From Paenibacillus xylanexedens (lineage in GTDB: Bacteria > Bacillota > Bacilli > Paenibacillales > Paenibacillaceae), in assembly GCF_007680605.1 (NCBI RefSeq), contig NZ_VEIO01000006.1:72008-136007 (forward strand): DNA of 64,000 bases, written 5' to 3'. Of the stretch, positions 1 through 8,909 are shown one piece after another; the first letter of the stretch is position 1, and each line of letters opens with the position of its first letter. The notes under the pieces were generated by a model. The model was not told where the DNA came from, searched no databases, and saw nothing but the letters and a program-made list of their open reading frames with translations. Both the position numbers and the translations under genes were made by a program.

Positions 1-63
1 TGCGTGGTAATATTGCCAAAATATCTGGCCCAAGCTAATGTTGCGCTACATATAGCTATCCCC

Positions 64-108
64 AAAAAAGGGACCAAGGCAGAAGTGCACTGCCTTAATC
101 CCTTTTTT
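64..108. terminator. Bidirectional intrinsic terminator
   Basis: A two-part stem (64-73 with 99-108, and AAGGCAG at 76-82 with CTGCCTT at 90-96) is flanked by A- and T-tracts. It can stop transcription of the leftward aldo/keto reductase and of any rightward gene ending before the window. The first 60 bases hold nothing else I recognise. Confidence 0.8.
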
Positions 109-191
109 GTTCAGTCATTTGTAATTTGTTCAATGACTTATGTTTTTTATGTTTAGCGGATTTAAAGCTTTTAAAGTTTCAGATATAAACC

Positions 192-1142
192 TCAGACGCC
201 TGCTGGCTTAATTTCACTCGCCAGATCGATCCAGGCGATCTCTTCCGAAGTTAGCGTGATGCGGGAGCCTTCGTCACAGGAGAGCAACTCTGCTTGATTC
301 TGTGCACCAATTAAGGCACAGGTCGGGAAGGACTGATTCAATACATATGCTAACGCAATCTGAATCGCCGTTGTATTCTTGGATGCAGCCAATTCCCCGG
401 CACGACGAAGTCGTTCCCAGTTGCCATCGCTGTAGAATACACGCACCAAGTCCGCATTGTCGCGTACCTCTGGTGTGAATCGACCAGTGAAGAAACCGCG
501 AGCCTGGGAAGACCAGGACAGGAGCGGCAGTTTTGTTTGCTCATGCCATGCGAGCGTTTCGGCATCCGCCGATACACAGCCTGCCCAGAATGGCTCGTTC
601 GCTTTGGCGAGACTGAGGTTTGGACTGCTGAACGTGAATCCTTTGAGACCATGGGAGGCGGCATAAGCGTTAGCTTCTTCTAACCGTTGCCAGGTCCAGT
701 TAGAGGCGCCGATGGCACCGATTTTGCCAGACTCGATGTGTTCGTTCAGTGCCTCCAGAATGGCAGCCACAGGCATGTTAGGATCATCCCGATGCAGTGC
801 GTATAGCTCGACATGCTCCGTCTGTAAACGCTCCAGACTTTCAGTTAGGTCTTTGCGAATGGCATCCGCATTCACGCGAGGGCCGTTCTGGTCATGGTGT
901 GCCCCTTTGGTGAGAATAACCATCTGGTCGCGATTGCCGCGTTCCTTCATATAACGTCCCAGTACCTCTTCGCTCTGACCGCCGCAATAGATGTGCGCTG
1001 TATCCACCGTGTTGCCGCCGATCGCCAGAAACGCATCCAGGTTTGTTGCAGCTTTCTCATACGTATCATGGAAGAAATAATCTGTTCCTTTGATTAGCCT
1101 TGAGACTTTTTTGCCAGCACCGGCGATTTCAATATATTCCAT
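192..1142 (-). CDS. Aldo/keto reductase family oxidoreductase
   Basis: A 316-residue protein with the TIM-barrel signature of NADPH-dependent aldo/keto reductases, which reduce carbonyls to alcohols in the cytoplasm. The tetrad is visible: Asp in NTVDTAHIY with Tyr shortly after, Lys in ILTKGAH, and His in LYALHRDD. The start at 1142 follows GAGAGGAC by about ten bases. It lies 110 bases downstream of the Gfo/Idh gene on the same strand and is probably cotranscribed with it. The pair diverges from an AraC regulator, which suggests sugar or polyol metabolism. The substrate cannot be read from sequence. Confidence 0.88.
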   Translation of the reverse strand: MEYIEIAGAGKKVSRLIKGTDYFFHDTYEKAATNLDAFLAIGGNTVDTAHIYCGGQSEEVLGRYMKERGNRDQMVILTKGAHHDQNGPRVNADAIRKDLTESLERLQTEHVELYALHRDDPNMPVAAILEALNEHIESGKIGAIGASNWTWQRLEEANAYAASHGLKGFTFSSPNLSLAKANEPFWAGCVSADAETLAWHEQTKLPLLSWSSQARGFFTGRFTPEVRDNADLVRVFYSDGNWERLRRAGELAASKNTTAIQIALAYVLNQSFPTCALIGAQNQAELLSCDEGSRITLTSEEIAWIDLASEIKPAGV

Positions 1143-1252
1143 AGATAAACCGTCCTCTCTTATATAAAGGTTACAATTCGTTTGGGAGTGCTTTGCAGTT
1201 CCTTACTGTTCTTTGCAGTATATTGTAGAGCATATAGTCTCTGGTTCGTGCC

Positions 1253-2257
1253 TCACAACGTAATTCGTGTACGTTCTTCTGCCGAGCGAAGACAAGCTTC
1301 AAGGACTTTCATATTGGCTGCCGCATCGGAAGGAGCGAAACGAAGTCCCTTGCCTTGAAGTACAGCGCGAGCCATATCGTCACCTTGTAATGCATAATGA
1401 TTGACCTGTGGCACCTCAACCTCACGGCGTTCACCGCCTGCCGTAACATAGAAGTTAGAACTGCTGTCTGTACGGGCAATATAGGCAGAAGGGACTTCGA
1501 TAATACCGTCAGAGCCAAGCACCTCTAGCGTATTACGGAAGGCTGCCCACATACTGCTGTCAAACGTAACGCCAACATGGTTATCGAATTCAAGCAGTCC
1601 GGAAGCCATCATATCCACCTGATCATGCTCTGGTGAGAACATACCGATAACAGTCACGGCCTTCGGCTCCTGTCCCAGCAGGAGGCGAGCCGCACTAATG
1701 GAGTAACAGCCGATATCGTACAGCGCGCCGCCGCCCCATTCCTTACGGAAACGAACATTGCCGGATGACCCGGAATTGTTAAACGAAAACGTACTGTGGA
1801 TGCCACGGATTTCGCCAATCTCGCCGCTGGCAATAATCTCCTTAATCTGGTCATAACGCGGGTGATGGCGGTACATAAACGCTTCGGCCAGATGCACGCC
1901 TGCATCAGCACAAGCTTCAACCATCTCGAGCGCTTCTTTTTCCGTAAGAGCGAGTGGTTTTTCGCATAAAATATGTTTGCCAGCCTGTGCTGCGCGAATC
2001 GTCCATTCCCGGTGCAGATGATTCGGAAGTGGAATGTAAACGGCATCAATTGAATCATCTTCCAAAATGGCTTCATAGCTTCCGTAAGCCTTTTCAATTC
2101 CAAGTTTATCAGCGGTTTGCTGTGCTTTATCAAGATCCCGGCTGGCAATAGCGGTAACCTCGTTCAACTCCGATTGCTGCAAGCCAGGAATGACGGAACC
2201 TATTGCAATGTTGGCGCTGCCGAGAATGCCCCAGCGTAACTTTTGAACAGAATTCAT
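1253..2257 (-). CDS. Gfo/Idh/MocA family dehydrogenase
   Basis: A 334-residue NAD(P)-dependent sugar or inositol dehydrogenase-like protein. The N-terminal Rossmann fold opens with GILGSANIA, and EKPLALT near residue 100 is the conserved lysine motif of the family. The C-terminal half is the substrate-binding alpha/beta domain (GGGALYDIGCYSI). A strong ribosome site, AGGAGG, lies nine bases before the ATG. The aldo/keto reductase follows on the same strand, and the AraC regulator diverges from a 118-base gap that must hold both promoters. Family members oxidise or epimerise sugars; the specific reaction is unknown. Confidence 0.88.
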   Translation of the reverse strand: MNSVQKLRWGILGSANIAIGSVIPGLQQSELNEVTAIASRDLDKAQQTADKLGIEKAYGSYEAILEDDSIDAVYIPLPNHLHREWTIRAAQAGKHILCEKPLALTEKEALEMVEACADAGVHLAEAFMYRHHPRYDQIKEIIASGEIGEIRGIHSTFSFNNSGSSGNVRFRKEWGGGALYDIGCYSISAARLLLGQEPKAVTVIGMFSPEHDQVDMMASGLLEFDNHVGVTFDSSMWAAFRNTLEVLGSDGIIEVPSAYIARTDSSSNFYVTAGGERREVEVPQVNHYALQGDDMARAVLQGKGLRFAPSDAAANMKVLEACLRSAEERTRITL

Positions 2258-2375
2258 AACTTGTTTCCTCCTGTATTTGAATGTATATTGTGATTATAAA
2301 GAATAGATGAATGAATTAAAATGATAATATATTGAATTGAATTAACACAATATTGTTTAATGGGGTGAACCGACC

Positions 2376-3215
2376 ATGATGAGACAAACCGTATTGCTGA
2401 CCCTGCAGGATATCCCCTATTTCTGTTATCCTGAGTCCGTTGGACACTATACGGATCATGCCCAGCACGCTGTATTACGTGAGGCAGGGGTGCTTAATAA
2501 TTTTAACATTCACTATGTTGCGGCAGGCAAAGGATATGTAGAGGCTGATGGGGTGGTGCATGAGCTCAGGGCAGGTCAAGCAGTGCTTTATTTCCCGCAT
2601 CAGCGGCAGCATTATTATAGTAGCGAAGATGAGCCGTGGGACGTACGCTGGGTTCATTTTTATGGGGAACGGTTGCATGATTATATGCTGGAACGAGGCT
2701 TGCACCGCAACCTTTTATGGACGCTGAGACAGCGTACTTCCTGGGAAGACGCTCATCTGGCGTTGCTTGAAGAGGTGGAACAGAACCGGATGCTTCGTCC
2801 AGCCCAGTTGTCCACGTTGACCTATGCTTTGCTGGCGGAATTTGTACAGCATGCGGTACCGCTCAAGAACACACGCACCACGAGCAAAACGGAGAGCAGA
2901 GTGCTGTCGTTATTGCCGCAGATGCAACAGGAGGCTTGTGAGCCTTTTCTGTTACAAGACTGGGCGGATCGCGCAGGAGTGAGTACGTATTATTTTTGCA
3001 AAATGTTCAAGAATGCCGTAGAGATGACGCCAATGGAGTTTATCACACGTTCCAGGTTACAGATGGCCAAGCAATGGCTGCTTGAACGACCGTCGGCTAA
3101 CATTGGGCAGATTGCCGAGGAAGCGGGATATCCCAATGCAAGTTATTTTAACCGCCAGTTTATGGCGCACGAGGGCATGACACCTACTGATTACCGTGGG
3201 CTTTACCATAAATAA
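2376..3215 (+). CDS. AraC family transcriptional regulator
   Basis: A 279-residue regulator with an N-terminal cupin-like effector domain (about 15-150) and a C-terminal double helix-turn-helix (about 180-277). The conserved second-helix pattern, IAEEAGYPNASYFNRQF, is present, followed by TPTDYR. It is transcribed away from the Gfo/Idh and aldo/keto reductase genes, so it probably controls them in response to a sugar or derivative; that target is inferred from position only. GGGGTG at 2360-2365 is the likely ribosome site for the ATG at 2376. A second ATG follows at once. Confidence 0.9.
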   Translation: MMRQTVLLTLQDIPYFCYPESVGHYTDHAQHAVLREAGVLNNFNIHYVAAGKGYVEADGVVHELRAGQAVLYFPHQRQHYYSSEDEPWDVRWVHFYGERLHDYMLERGLHRNLLWTLRQRTSWEDAHLALLEEVEQNRMLRPAQLSTLTYALLAEFVQHAVPLKNTRTTSKTESRVLSLLPQMQQEACEPFLLQDWADRAGVSTYYFCKMFKNAVEMTPMEFITRSRLQMAKQWLLERPSANIGQIAEEAGYPNASYFNRQFMAHEGMTPTDYRGLYHK

Positions 3216-3354
3216 GAAAAAAAATGGATGAAGCAAACTTCCAGCAACGCTGAAACGCCATCTACCTTGCGACTCTCATGTGTATTCGTTTGACAGAGCC
3301 TTCAATCAGGTCTATTATGGATAAATTAAATCCGTATATATGAGGTGTCCTCTC

Positions 3355-3762
3355 ATGAAATATTCCAAAGCGACCAACTATGCGTTGCATACGATGTTAT
3401 ATCTGGTTAGCACTGCGCCCGAGCAACTGATTAGCGTGCATCAACTGGCTGAATTCCAGAAAGTATCTCCAACGTACTTGTCGAAAATATTGACCAAACT
3501 GGTTAAAGCGGGCATGATCGAATCCACTTCCGGTGCCAATGGCGGTTATCGACTTAGTCGCAAGAACCCTGATCCTTCTTTTCTGGAAATCATTCATGCC
3601 ATCGAAGGCAAGGCTTCCTTGTTTGAATGCTCACAGAATCATAATGCAGCGTGTTTGATCCAGCAGGTGATGGTTCAGGCGGAAGAAGAGATGGAAAGTT
3701 TCCTGCAACATAAAAAAATGTCTGAGCTCGCGTCCCAGATGAGGGAAGCTCATTCGCTGTAA
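3355..3762 (+). CDS. Rrf2 family transcriptional regulator
   Basis: A 135-residue winged-helix protein starting with the typical Rrf2 opening, MKYSKATNYALHTMLYL. The wing region has GANGGYRLSR, and a single Cys pair (FECSQNHNAACL) sits where Fe-S-binding members such as IscR and NsrR carry their cluster ligands. Only two or so cysteines are present, so a cluster is uncertain. An upstream in-frame ATG at 3340 exists, but TGAGGTG at 3341-3347 is spaced for the ATG at 3355. It sits alone between AraC and a SnoaL-like gene, which it may control; that is inference. Confidence 0.87.
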   Translation: MKYSKATNYALHTMLYLVSTAPEQLISVHQLAEFQKVSPTYLSKILTKLVKAGMIESTSGANGGYRLSRKNPDPSFLEIIHAIEGKASLFECSQNHNAACLIQQVMVQAEEEMESFLQHKKMSELASQMREAHSL

Positions 3763-3934
3763 TCTTTACCGCTCTAGTGTGGCTCTTGAATGTTTCTATT
3801 CCAGTAAGATTGGGTAATGCTTTTAGATTTCTCACTTGTTGCAACGTTGTGCCTGACAGAAGGGCAATGCTACAATAAGGAAGATATTATCTATACATAC
3901 TTAATCACATCTTACATCTCTGGAGGGAATACAC

Positions 3935-4387
3935 ATGAGCCAAACGACGGCGATGACGGAACTGGAGCAACTGCTTGCACTTGAAAATATTAGAAATACC
4001 AAGGCGCGTTACTGCCGCTATATCGATACGAAAGCATGGGACGAACTCGTTGACGTATTTGCTCCCGATGCCGTTGCCGATTTCAGTACGGAAGGCAATC
4101 CGATTCCCGTTCTGACTGGACGTGACACGATTGTACAAGTGTTCCGTGACCTTGTAGACCCGGCGGTGACTGTGCATCACGTACATAGTGCGGAGGTGGA
4201 GTTTGTATCTGCGACTGAAGCCAAGGTTATTTCTCCGATGGAGGACTGGGTGACGTTCCCGGAAGGCAACGAGAACAAATCTTTCCACGGATTCGGGCAT
4301 TATCACGAAACATTTGTCAAGATCGATGGACAGTGGCGTATTCAGCATACCAGCTTGAAACGTTTGCGTCTGGATCTGTTCGAATAA
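3935..4387 (+). CDS. SnoaL-like nuclear transport factor 2 fold protein
   Basis: A 150-residue protein with the cone-shaped NTF2/SnoaL-like pattern: an N-terminal helix pair (LEQLLALENIRNTKARYCRY) leading to the D-x-F of LVDVFAPDA, a central TVHHVHSAEVEF strand, and a C-terminal WRIQHTSLKRLRL. Relatives include polyketide cyclases, dehydratases and hydroxylating enzymes, plus many proteins of unknown role. The conserved His pair (HHVH) could be catalytic. A good TGGAGGG ribosome site lies eight bases before the ATG. A terminator follows, so it appears monocistronic. Confidence 0.8.
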   Translation: MSQTTAMTELEQLLALENIRNTKARYCRYIDTKAWDELVDVFAPDAVADFSTEGNPIPVLTGRDTIVQVFRDLVDPAVTVHHVHSAEVEFVSATEAKVISPMEDWVTFPEGNENKSFHGFGHYHETFVKIDGQWRIQHTSLKRLRLDLFE

Positions 4388-4420
4388 GCAACCGCTAATT
4401 GATTATACAATTCACACGGA

Positions 4421-4446
4421 GAGTCTGATCTTGATCAGGCTCTTTG
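4421..4446 (+). terminator. Intrinsic terminator after the SnoaL-like gene
   Basis: GAGTCTGATC (4421-4430) pairs with GATCAGGCTC across a two-base loop, with one G-U pair, followed by TTTGGTTTTG. It lies 34 bases after the SnoaL-like stop codon. Confidence 0.6.
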
Positions 4447-4494
4447 GTTTTGTTTTCTTTGCAACGATGACATCATTAAACATATCCCCGAGAA

Positions 4495-4537
4495 AATAAA
4501 AAAAACCAGAAGACCTGTCGGATGACAGTGCCTTCTG
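4495..4537 (-). terminator. Intrinsic terminator of the MFS gene
   Basis: On the minus strand CCAGAAG (4537-4531) pairs with CTTCTGG (4511-4505), with an inner ACTGTC/GACAGGT stem. It ends in a run of T on the minus strand, 28 bases past the MFS stop. Confidence 0.8.
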
Positions 4538-4564
4538 GCTTGGTCAAGCTAATCCAATTTCGAA

Positions 4565-5932
4565 TTAGGCTACAGTACGTTTCCGTGACTGCATTCTCAG
4601 ATAAATTTGCGAAAATATAACGGATGCGAGGCCCACCACGGTCATGCCCCAGAAAATAAAGCTATACGCCGAAGATAGCTGCATGTTCTGCATCGCGGTC
4701 AAAGCGACTCCGGTTACAGCTACGCTGAATGCACCGCTGAAAAATTGACTTAGCTGGAACAGTCCCATGCCTGCGCCCACTTGATCCATGGACAGATTGC
4801 CTGATAATTCGTTGGATACGCTAGTCGTCAATGATGAGAAACCGACGCTGAGTAGCATATATACAACCATGATGGCGTAGATGCTTTGGTCTGCAAACAG
4901 AGCGAACAGTCCGGCAGCGGCCAGGAGCAGCCAAGGAGCAAACTTCAATAACAACGTATTGCCATGACGATCAATCATACGCCCGATGCGGTTTGACAGC
5001 AGCATGGACACAAGCGCACCCGGGAAGATGACAAGTCCCGATTGTGCCGGTGTCAGTCCATAGAGATGTGCAAGAACCTGCGGCAGCAGGAACAAGGTAG
5101 CGAAGTTATTAATGTAAGATACGATTCCCAGCGAGCTGAGGATCATATATTTCTTGTCTTTGAACAATGCCGGTTGCACAAACGGATCAGCTGCACGGCG
5201 AATGCGGAACCAGAACAGCAACAGTGCGCTTACCCCGATGATGAGTGTAATGATCTGGCGAGAAGTCAGAAATAACAGAATCCCGGTTGTACCGATGGCA
5301 AGCAAAACCGCGCCTAGCATGTCGAAGGAACCCTTTTGCGGCGTCTCTCGCGGTAACAGTTTATAAAAAACAGGGATTAAAAACAGTGCTAAACCGGTAA
5401 CGATAAACAGATCATGCCATCCCAAAAACTGTGTAATGCTTCCGCCAAGCACCGGGCCAAGTCCCAAACCCAGCGAACTGGCGGACATGATGACGGCCAT
5501 GGATTTACCCCGGCGTTCATTCGGAATGTAGCGGGTAATCAGCACAATCGCAAGTCCCGGAACGGAAGCTGCACCTGCGGCTTGAACCAGACGCGCAATG
5601 AGCAGAATAATGAAGTGGTCACTGAAGAAACCCAAGACAGATGCGGTTCCAAGCAGTGTAAGCCCGGTGGTAAACAGGGTGCGTATCGGCACAAAATCGG
5701 ACAAACGTGAGAATGTAATCGAGGAAATCGCAAATACGATGGAATAACCCGTAACAATCCAGGAAGAAGCAACAGAGGTCAGCTTGAATTCAGCCGCAAT
5801 TTTAGGCAGAGCCAGATTAAACATCATCGTGTTCATCACGACGAGTACAACGGTGAAACCAAGTAATGCCACAATTAATCCTTCTTGTATGCTAGTCCGT
5901 TCCATCGGAGTTGCCGTAGCCGTGTTGTTCAT
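4565..5932 (-). CDS. MFS transporter, multidrug/tetracycline exporter type
   Basis: A 455-residue integral membrane protein with about 12-14 hydrophobic spans, resembling the DHA2-type exporters (Tet(K)/Tet(L) and relatives). RLSDFVPIR is the loop 2-3 motif and GLGLGPVLGG matches the antiporter motif C of drug:H+ exporters. A strong AGGAGG precedes the ATG at 5932. It diverges from the ArsR-type gene at 6140 across a 207-base gap containing a tandem 21-bp repeat and a perfect palindrome. The layout suggests drug efflux repressed by the neighbour. The drug cannot be predicted from sequence. Confidence 0.87.
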   Translation of the reverse strand: MNNTATATPMERTSIQEGLIVALLGFTVVLVVMNTMMFNLALPKIAAEFKLTSVASSWIVTGYSIVFAISSITFSRLSDFVPIRTLFTTGLTLLGTASVLGFFSDHFIILLIARLVQAAGAASVPGLAIVLITRYIPNERRGKSMAVIMSASSLGLGLGPVLGGSITQFLGWHDLFIVTGLALFLIPVFYKLLPRETPQKGSFDMLGAVLLAIGTTGILLFLTSRQIITLIIGVSALLLFWFRIRRAADPFVQPALFKDKKYMILSSLGIVSYINNFATLFLLPQVLAHLYGLTPAQSGLVIFPGALVSMLLSNRIGRMIDRHGNTLLLKFAPWLLLAAAGLFALFADQSIYAIMVVYMLLSVGFSSLTTSVSNELSGNLSMDQVGAGMGLFQLSQFFSGAFSVAVTGVALTAMQNMQLSSAYSFIFWGMTVVGLASVIFSQIYLRMQSRKRTVA

Positions 5933-5962
5933 AAAAACCTCCTATCGTGATGTGTATTTCGC

Positions 5963-6072
5963 AACATTTCAGAAACGGTGTGTAACATTTGCAAAATGGT
6001 GTATAATGTCAGCCCCTGTGTTCCACAACAAGGGATGCATGCGAAATGATATAAGTTCGATTGGTATCGAAC
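5963..6072. promoter_or_regulatory. Divergent promoter/operator region of MFS and ArsR-type genes
   Basis: Two adjacent 21-bp near-copies (5963-5983 and 5984-6004) share AACATTT at one end and GGTGTRT at the other. Downstream is a perfect inverted repeat, GTTCGAT (6055-6061) and ATCGAAC (6066-6072), with a four-base spacer. A TATAAT lies at 6002-6007 on the plus strand. These are plausible binding sites for the ArsR-type regulator. Which element is the operator is inference. Confidence 0.5.
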
Positions 6073-6139
6073 ATTAGAAATATATCATGGATGTATGTTA
6101 GAATACAATGCATAGTCTTAAAAAAAAGGAGACTGCCTT

Positions 6140-6466
6140 ATGAAAATTTTACATCATCCACAAGTGGCGGATATTGAGCTTTCTTCAGTGCTTTATGCGC
6201 TCAGCGACCCGACACGGCTGGGCATTGTGGCTGAATCCGCCAGAAGCGGGGAGCAACCATGCAGTCATTTTCATGCTCGTGTTGTGAAATCAACGATGTC
6301 GCACCATATTCGTACTTTACGGGAGGCGGGTGTCATTCGCGTCCGAGTACAGGGTACACAGCATTTTATTACACTACGGTCGGAGGATCTGGAAGAGAGA
6401 TTTCCAGGGTTGTTACAGCCTCTTCTCCAAGCTGCAGCACTGACAAGCACAGAATCGGCTGAATGA
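6140..6466 (+). CDS. ArsR-type helix-turn-helix regulator
   Basis: A 108-residue winged-helix regulator: an opening with SVLYALSDPTRLGIV, a recognition helix region around KSTMSHHIRTLREAGVI, and a wing VQGTQHFITLR. This is the ArsR/SmtB layout, as in B. subtilis regulators next to efflux genes. Only one Cys (EQPCSHFH) is present with nearby His, so the classical metal sites are not evident and a small organic inducer is possible. AAGGAG sits nine bases before the ATG. It is divergent from the MFS exporter, its most likely target. Confidence 0.85.
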   Translation: MKILHHPQVADIELSSVLYALSDPTRLGIVAESARSGEQPCSHFHARVVKSTMSHHIRTLREAGVIRVRVQGTQHFITLRSEDLEERFPGLLQPLLQAAALTSTESAE

Positions 6467-6467
6467 A

Positions 6468-6502
6468 TGTCCTTTCTTCTATATGAAGAAGGGGCATTTT
6501 TT
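6468..6502 (+). terminator. Intrinsic terminator of the ArsR-type gene
   Basis: TGTCCTTTCTTC (6468-6479) pairs with GAAGAAGGGGCA (6485-6496), using G-U pairs, then TTTTTT. It starts two bases after the stop codon. Confidence 0.8.
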
Positions 6503-6647
6503 ATTTTTGGGATAGATGCCCATGAAAGACTCCATATTGAACTCGATAAAAGATTGCTCCTGATGCGACATTCTGTGTCGTCCCAATGCCTCTATAATGA
6601 TGGTGAACAAAAACACATAAACCCTATTGAAAAGAGGTTCACAATCA

Positions 6648-6842
6648 TTGGCTAAAACAAAAAGAGGTCGCGTTCTGTGGAGTCTTCCGTCCAGAGGTCG
6701 GGGAACATGTCCAATATGCAAGAGTACACGAATCAAATTGTTGTATACGCAAACGAAAACAGATGGCACGAGTCTGAAAGTTTGCAAAAAATGCTCCAAA
6801 GCCGTGCAGTACAGAGTAGATCTGGCAGAAGCAAATGTATAG
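6648..6842 (+). CDS. Small zinc-ribbon-like protein
   Basis: A 64-residue basic protein beginning LAKTKRGRVLWSLPSRGRG. It carries a two-knuckle metal site, CPIC about 20 residues in and CKKC about 25 residues later, which is the pattern of a rubredoxin-knuckle zinc ribbon. I chose the TTG at 6648 because GAGG at 6634-6637 is ten bases upstream; an in-frame TTG at 6627 is poorly placed. No neighbour suggests a role. Basic residues plus a zinc ribbon fit nucleic-acid or ribosome binding, but that is inference. The function is unknown. Confidence 0.65.
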   Translation: MAKTKRGRVLWSLPSRGRGTCPICKSTRIKLLYTQTKTDGTSLKVCKKCSKAVQYRVDLAEANV

Positions 6843-6973
6843 CGTTGAAAGCTAACATACGTGTACGTAAATGTTATACGGATAACCTGTCATGGCCTGT
6901 TCTTCGGAACAGGCTATGCCCTTTTGTTATAATACAGGAATAAACGTTGGAATGATTCAGGGGGTGAAATCGC

Positions 6974-7897
6974 TTGAGTAGTATGCATCGGATTCATTGG
7001 TTCGATGAACAGATTCGAAGCGGGCGTTTTCCGAACAGCGGTGGCCTGGCCCAACAATTCGAGATATCTCGGCGTCAGGCGCAGCGTGATATTGAATATA
7101 TGGTAAATACCCTCAGAGCCCCATTGGTGTATGTAGCCAAGTATCGAGGGTATTGTTACGAGGATCAGACCTTTCGTTTGCCGCATTTATATATGACGGA
7201 TGAGGAACAAGGCGTTCTCAAATATCTGGCTCACCGATATCGGCATTATGACTATGAGCATTCGGATACGGTGAAACGGGTGGCACACTTATTGGAACGT
7301 TTTACGATGGAGGAGCATCTGCCCAAAGAGCAGTATCCGGTGTTTGCGGCATCGCCCAGGCACCTTCAATGGTTTAAATTGTTGTCCCATGCGATAGAGG
7401 ATGCACGAAAAGTGCATATCTATTACAAGAATCATGAGGGGGAGCACCAGATCACCTTCTGTCCAGTGAAGCTGACTGCCCAGTTTAATGCAGACTATGT
7501 AGTCGGTTATGAGACAGACCCGCTACAACAGACACCGATTCGGCTGGAAAGCATCATGCAGCTGACGCTACTGGACGAACGCTTTGAATGCAACCAGGAT
7601 ACATGGATCAGTAGCTGGGAAGATACGTTGCCTGTGCGGAAACCGTTTGTGGCCGAGATTCGTTTCCGTGAAATGCAGCGATCAGAGCTGTGGCAAGGGT
7701 TCCGGATTCGGGAGCGAAAGGGTCAGGTCTGCTGGATAGAATTTTACGATGCGGACGTATTTTTGCAACATCTGTACGCCGCGGAGTGGGAGGAACTACT
7801 CTCCCCGGGATGGCTCAGACGCAAGCTGATGAAGCGGGTAGAAGAAATGACAGAGCGGCTTAGCAGGGGACAGAAAGGGAGAGAACAGGATGGCTGA
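6974..7897 (+). CDS. WYL-domain transcriptional regulator
   Basis: A 307-residue regulator: an N-terminal DeoR-type winged helix (residues 1-60, QFEISRRQAQRDIEYM as recognition helix) and a WYL-type ligand-sensing domain (about 135-205, with VHIYYKNHEGEH and IRLESIMQL). A WCX-like C-terminal extension follows. The start is TTG at 6974 with GGGGTG 7 bases upstream; an ATG lies three codons later. The last eight bases overlap the next gene, so translation is coupled. WYL regulators often bind nucleotides or nucleic acids and control stress or defence genes. The two downstream BtrH-like genes are the obvious targets. Confidence 0.87.
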   Translation: MSSMHRIHWFDEQIRSGRFPNSGGLAQQFEISRRQAQRDIEYMVNTLRAPLVYVAKYRGYCYEDQTFRLPHLYMTDEEQGVLKYLAHRYRHYDYEHSDTVKRVAHLLERFTMEEHLPKEQYPVFAASPRHLQWFKLLSHAIEDARKVHIYYKNHEGEHQITFCPVKLTAQFNADYVVGYETDPLQQTPIRLESIMQLTLLDERFECNQDTWISSWEDTLPVRKPFVAEIRFREMQRSELWQGFRIRERKGQVCWIEFYDADVFLQHLYAAEWEELLSPGWLRRKLMKRVEEMTERLSRGQKGREQDG

Positions 7898-8888
7898 GAA
7901 CATGCTGGAGCATCTGGTGATGACAAGGGAATCCAAATCATTTGTGGACAGCCTACATGCGATTTTGCGGCATACAGGTCAATTCCAGGGTGAGAAGTAT
8001 ATGCTTGCAGGGTATACCGGCATGGCCTTTAAATTATCGGTTCATAAGAGATTACTGCCGATGTCGGTAACGGCATACGGACAGTGGGGAGTGTCTCATC
8101 AAGGCGGAATCGACAATCTTGGCCTATTTACAATATATGATGGGGGACGCAGTCGCCATCCGACATTTGCCTATTATCAACAAGATGCTGTGAATTGGAT
8201 CAAGCGTAGTCTGGATGAAGGCAAAGGCGTCATCTACTGGATGCCCGAATTTGGTGTCATTTATGGATACGATGATGCAGATCGGGTCTTTTATGTGCAG
8301 GATGGTTGGAGCAAAGAGCCGCATATTTTACTGTATGATAATTTCGGATTGAATTTCACCGGTTTCTGGTACTGCCAGATCTTTGGTGACCAGGTACAGC
8401 TTACAGAACAGGAGATGGTGCTGGAATCTTTACGCCTGGCAATGGAGGATTGGGATATTCCGTACCGTTTGTTACCTGATCGGGATATTGCTTCGGGCAG
8501 GCAGGCATATGACGTATGGATCGAGGCACTGCGCTCTGGAGTTTACGATGGTGCAGGAGCAGCCTACCTTCTGGATTCGTACTGCCAATCGCGTACCGAG
8601 ATTCAAATGTATTTACATGATGTTCGCGGCTTATGGACTGAACTGGATCTGGCATTAACGTGTTATACCCAGATTGCTGAACGCATCCAGCAGATGAGAT
8701 CATTTCTGGTAAGGGAAGAAAACGGGCTTGTACTGCGGGAGGATACCAATGAGCAACTTGCGCAGTGGCTTGGACAGGCGAAGTTACTTGAAGAACAGGC
8801 GGTTGATTCTTTTCGTAATATATCCGCGCAGTATGCCGATCGTAAACGATCTACGGTACCCCGCTGGGGCACACACTCCGCACGTTAG
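7890..8888 (+). CDS. BtrH-like (papain-fold) protein, first paralog
   Basis: A 332-residue cytoplasmic protein. The first 170 residues resemble the BtrH N-terminal fold (butirosin synthesis acyltransferase family, related to C39-type peptidases): YMLAGYTGMAFKLSVHKRL, then GVIYWMPEFGVIYGYDD and a YVQDGW strand. The Cys expected at the start of the core helix is not there (Gly-Tyr-Thr-Gly instead), so activity by the standard mechanism is doubtful. The C-terminal half is helical. It overlaps the WYL gene by eight bases and is followed by a paralog of about 25-30 percent visible similarity. The function is unknown; the family call is by eye. Confidence 0.6.
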   Translation: MAENMLEHLVMTRESKSFVDSLHAILRHTGQFQGEKYMLAGYTGMAFKLSVHKRLLPMSVTAYGQWGVSHQGGIDNLGLFTIYDGGRSRHPTFAYYQQDAVNWIKRSLDEGKGVIYWMPEFGVIYGYDDADRVFYVQDGWSKEPHILLYDNFGLNFTGFWYCQIFGDQVQLTEQEMVLESLRLAMEDWDIPYRLLPDRDIASGRQAYDVWIEALRSGVYDGAGAAYLLDSYCQSRTEIQMYLHDVRGLWTELDLALTCYTQIAERIQQMRSFLVREENGLVLREDTNEQLAQWLGQAKLLEEQAVDSFRNISAQYADRKRSTVPRWGTHSAR

Positions 8889-8909
8889 AACTGGGGATGG
8901 GGACGTACG

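Noticed and set aside
50..66. 17-bp inverse match to 10741-10757
   Set aside because: Exact over 17 bases, but AT-rich and about the length expected by chance in 64 kb on two strands; no further similarity on either side.
3905..4348. 147-codon minus-strand ORF over the SnoaL-like gene
   Set aside because: Shadow of the plus-strand gene, which has a good ribosome site and a recognisable fold.
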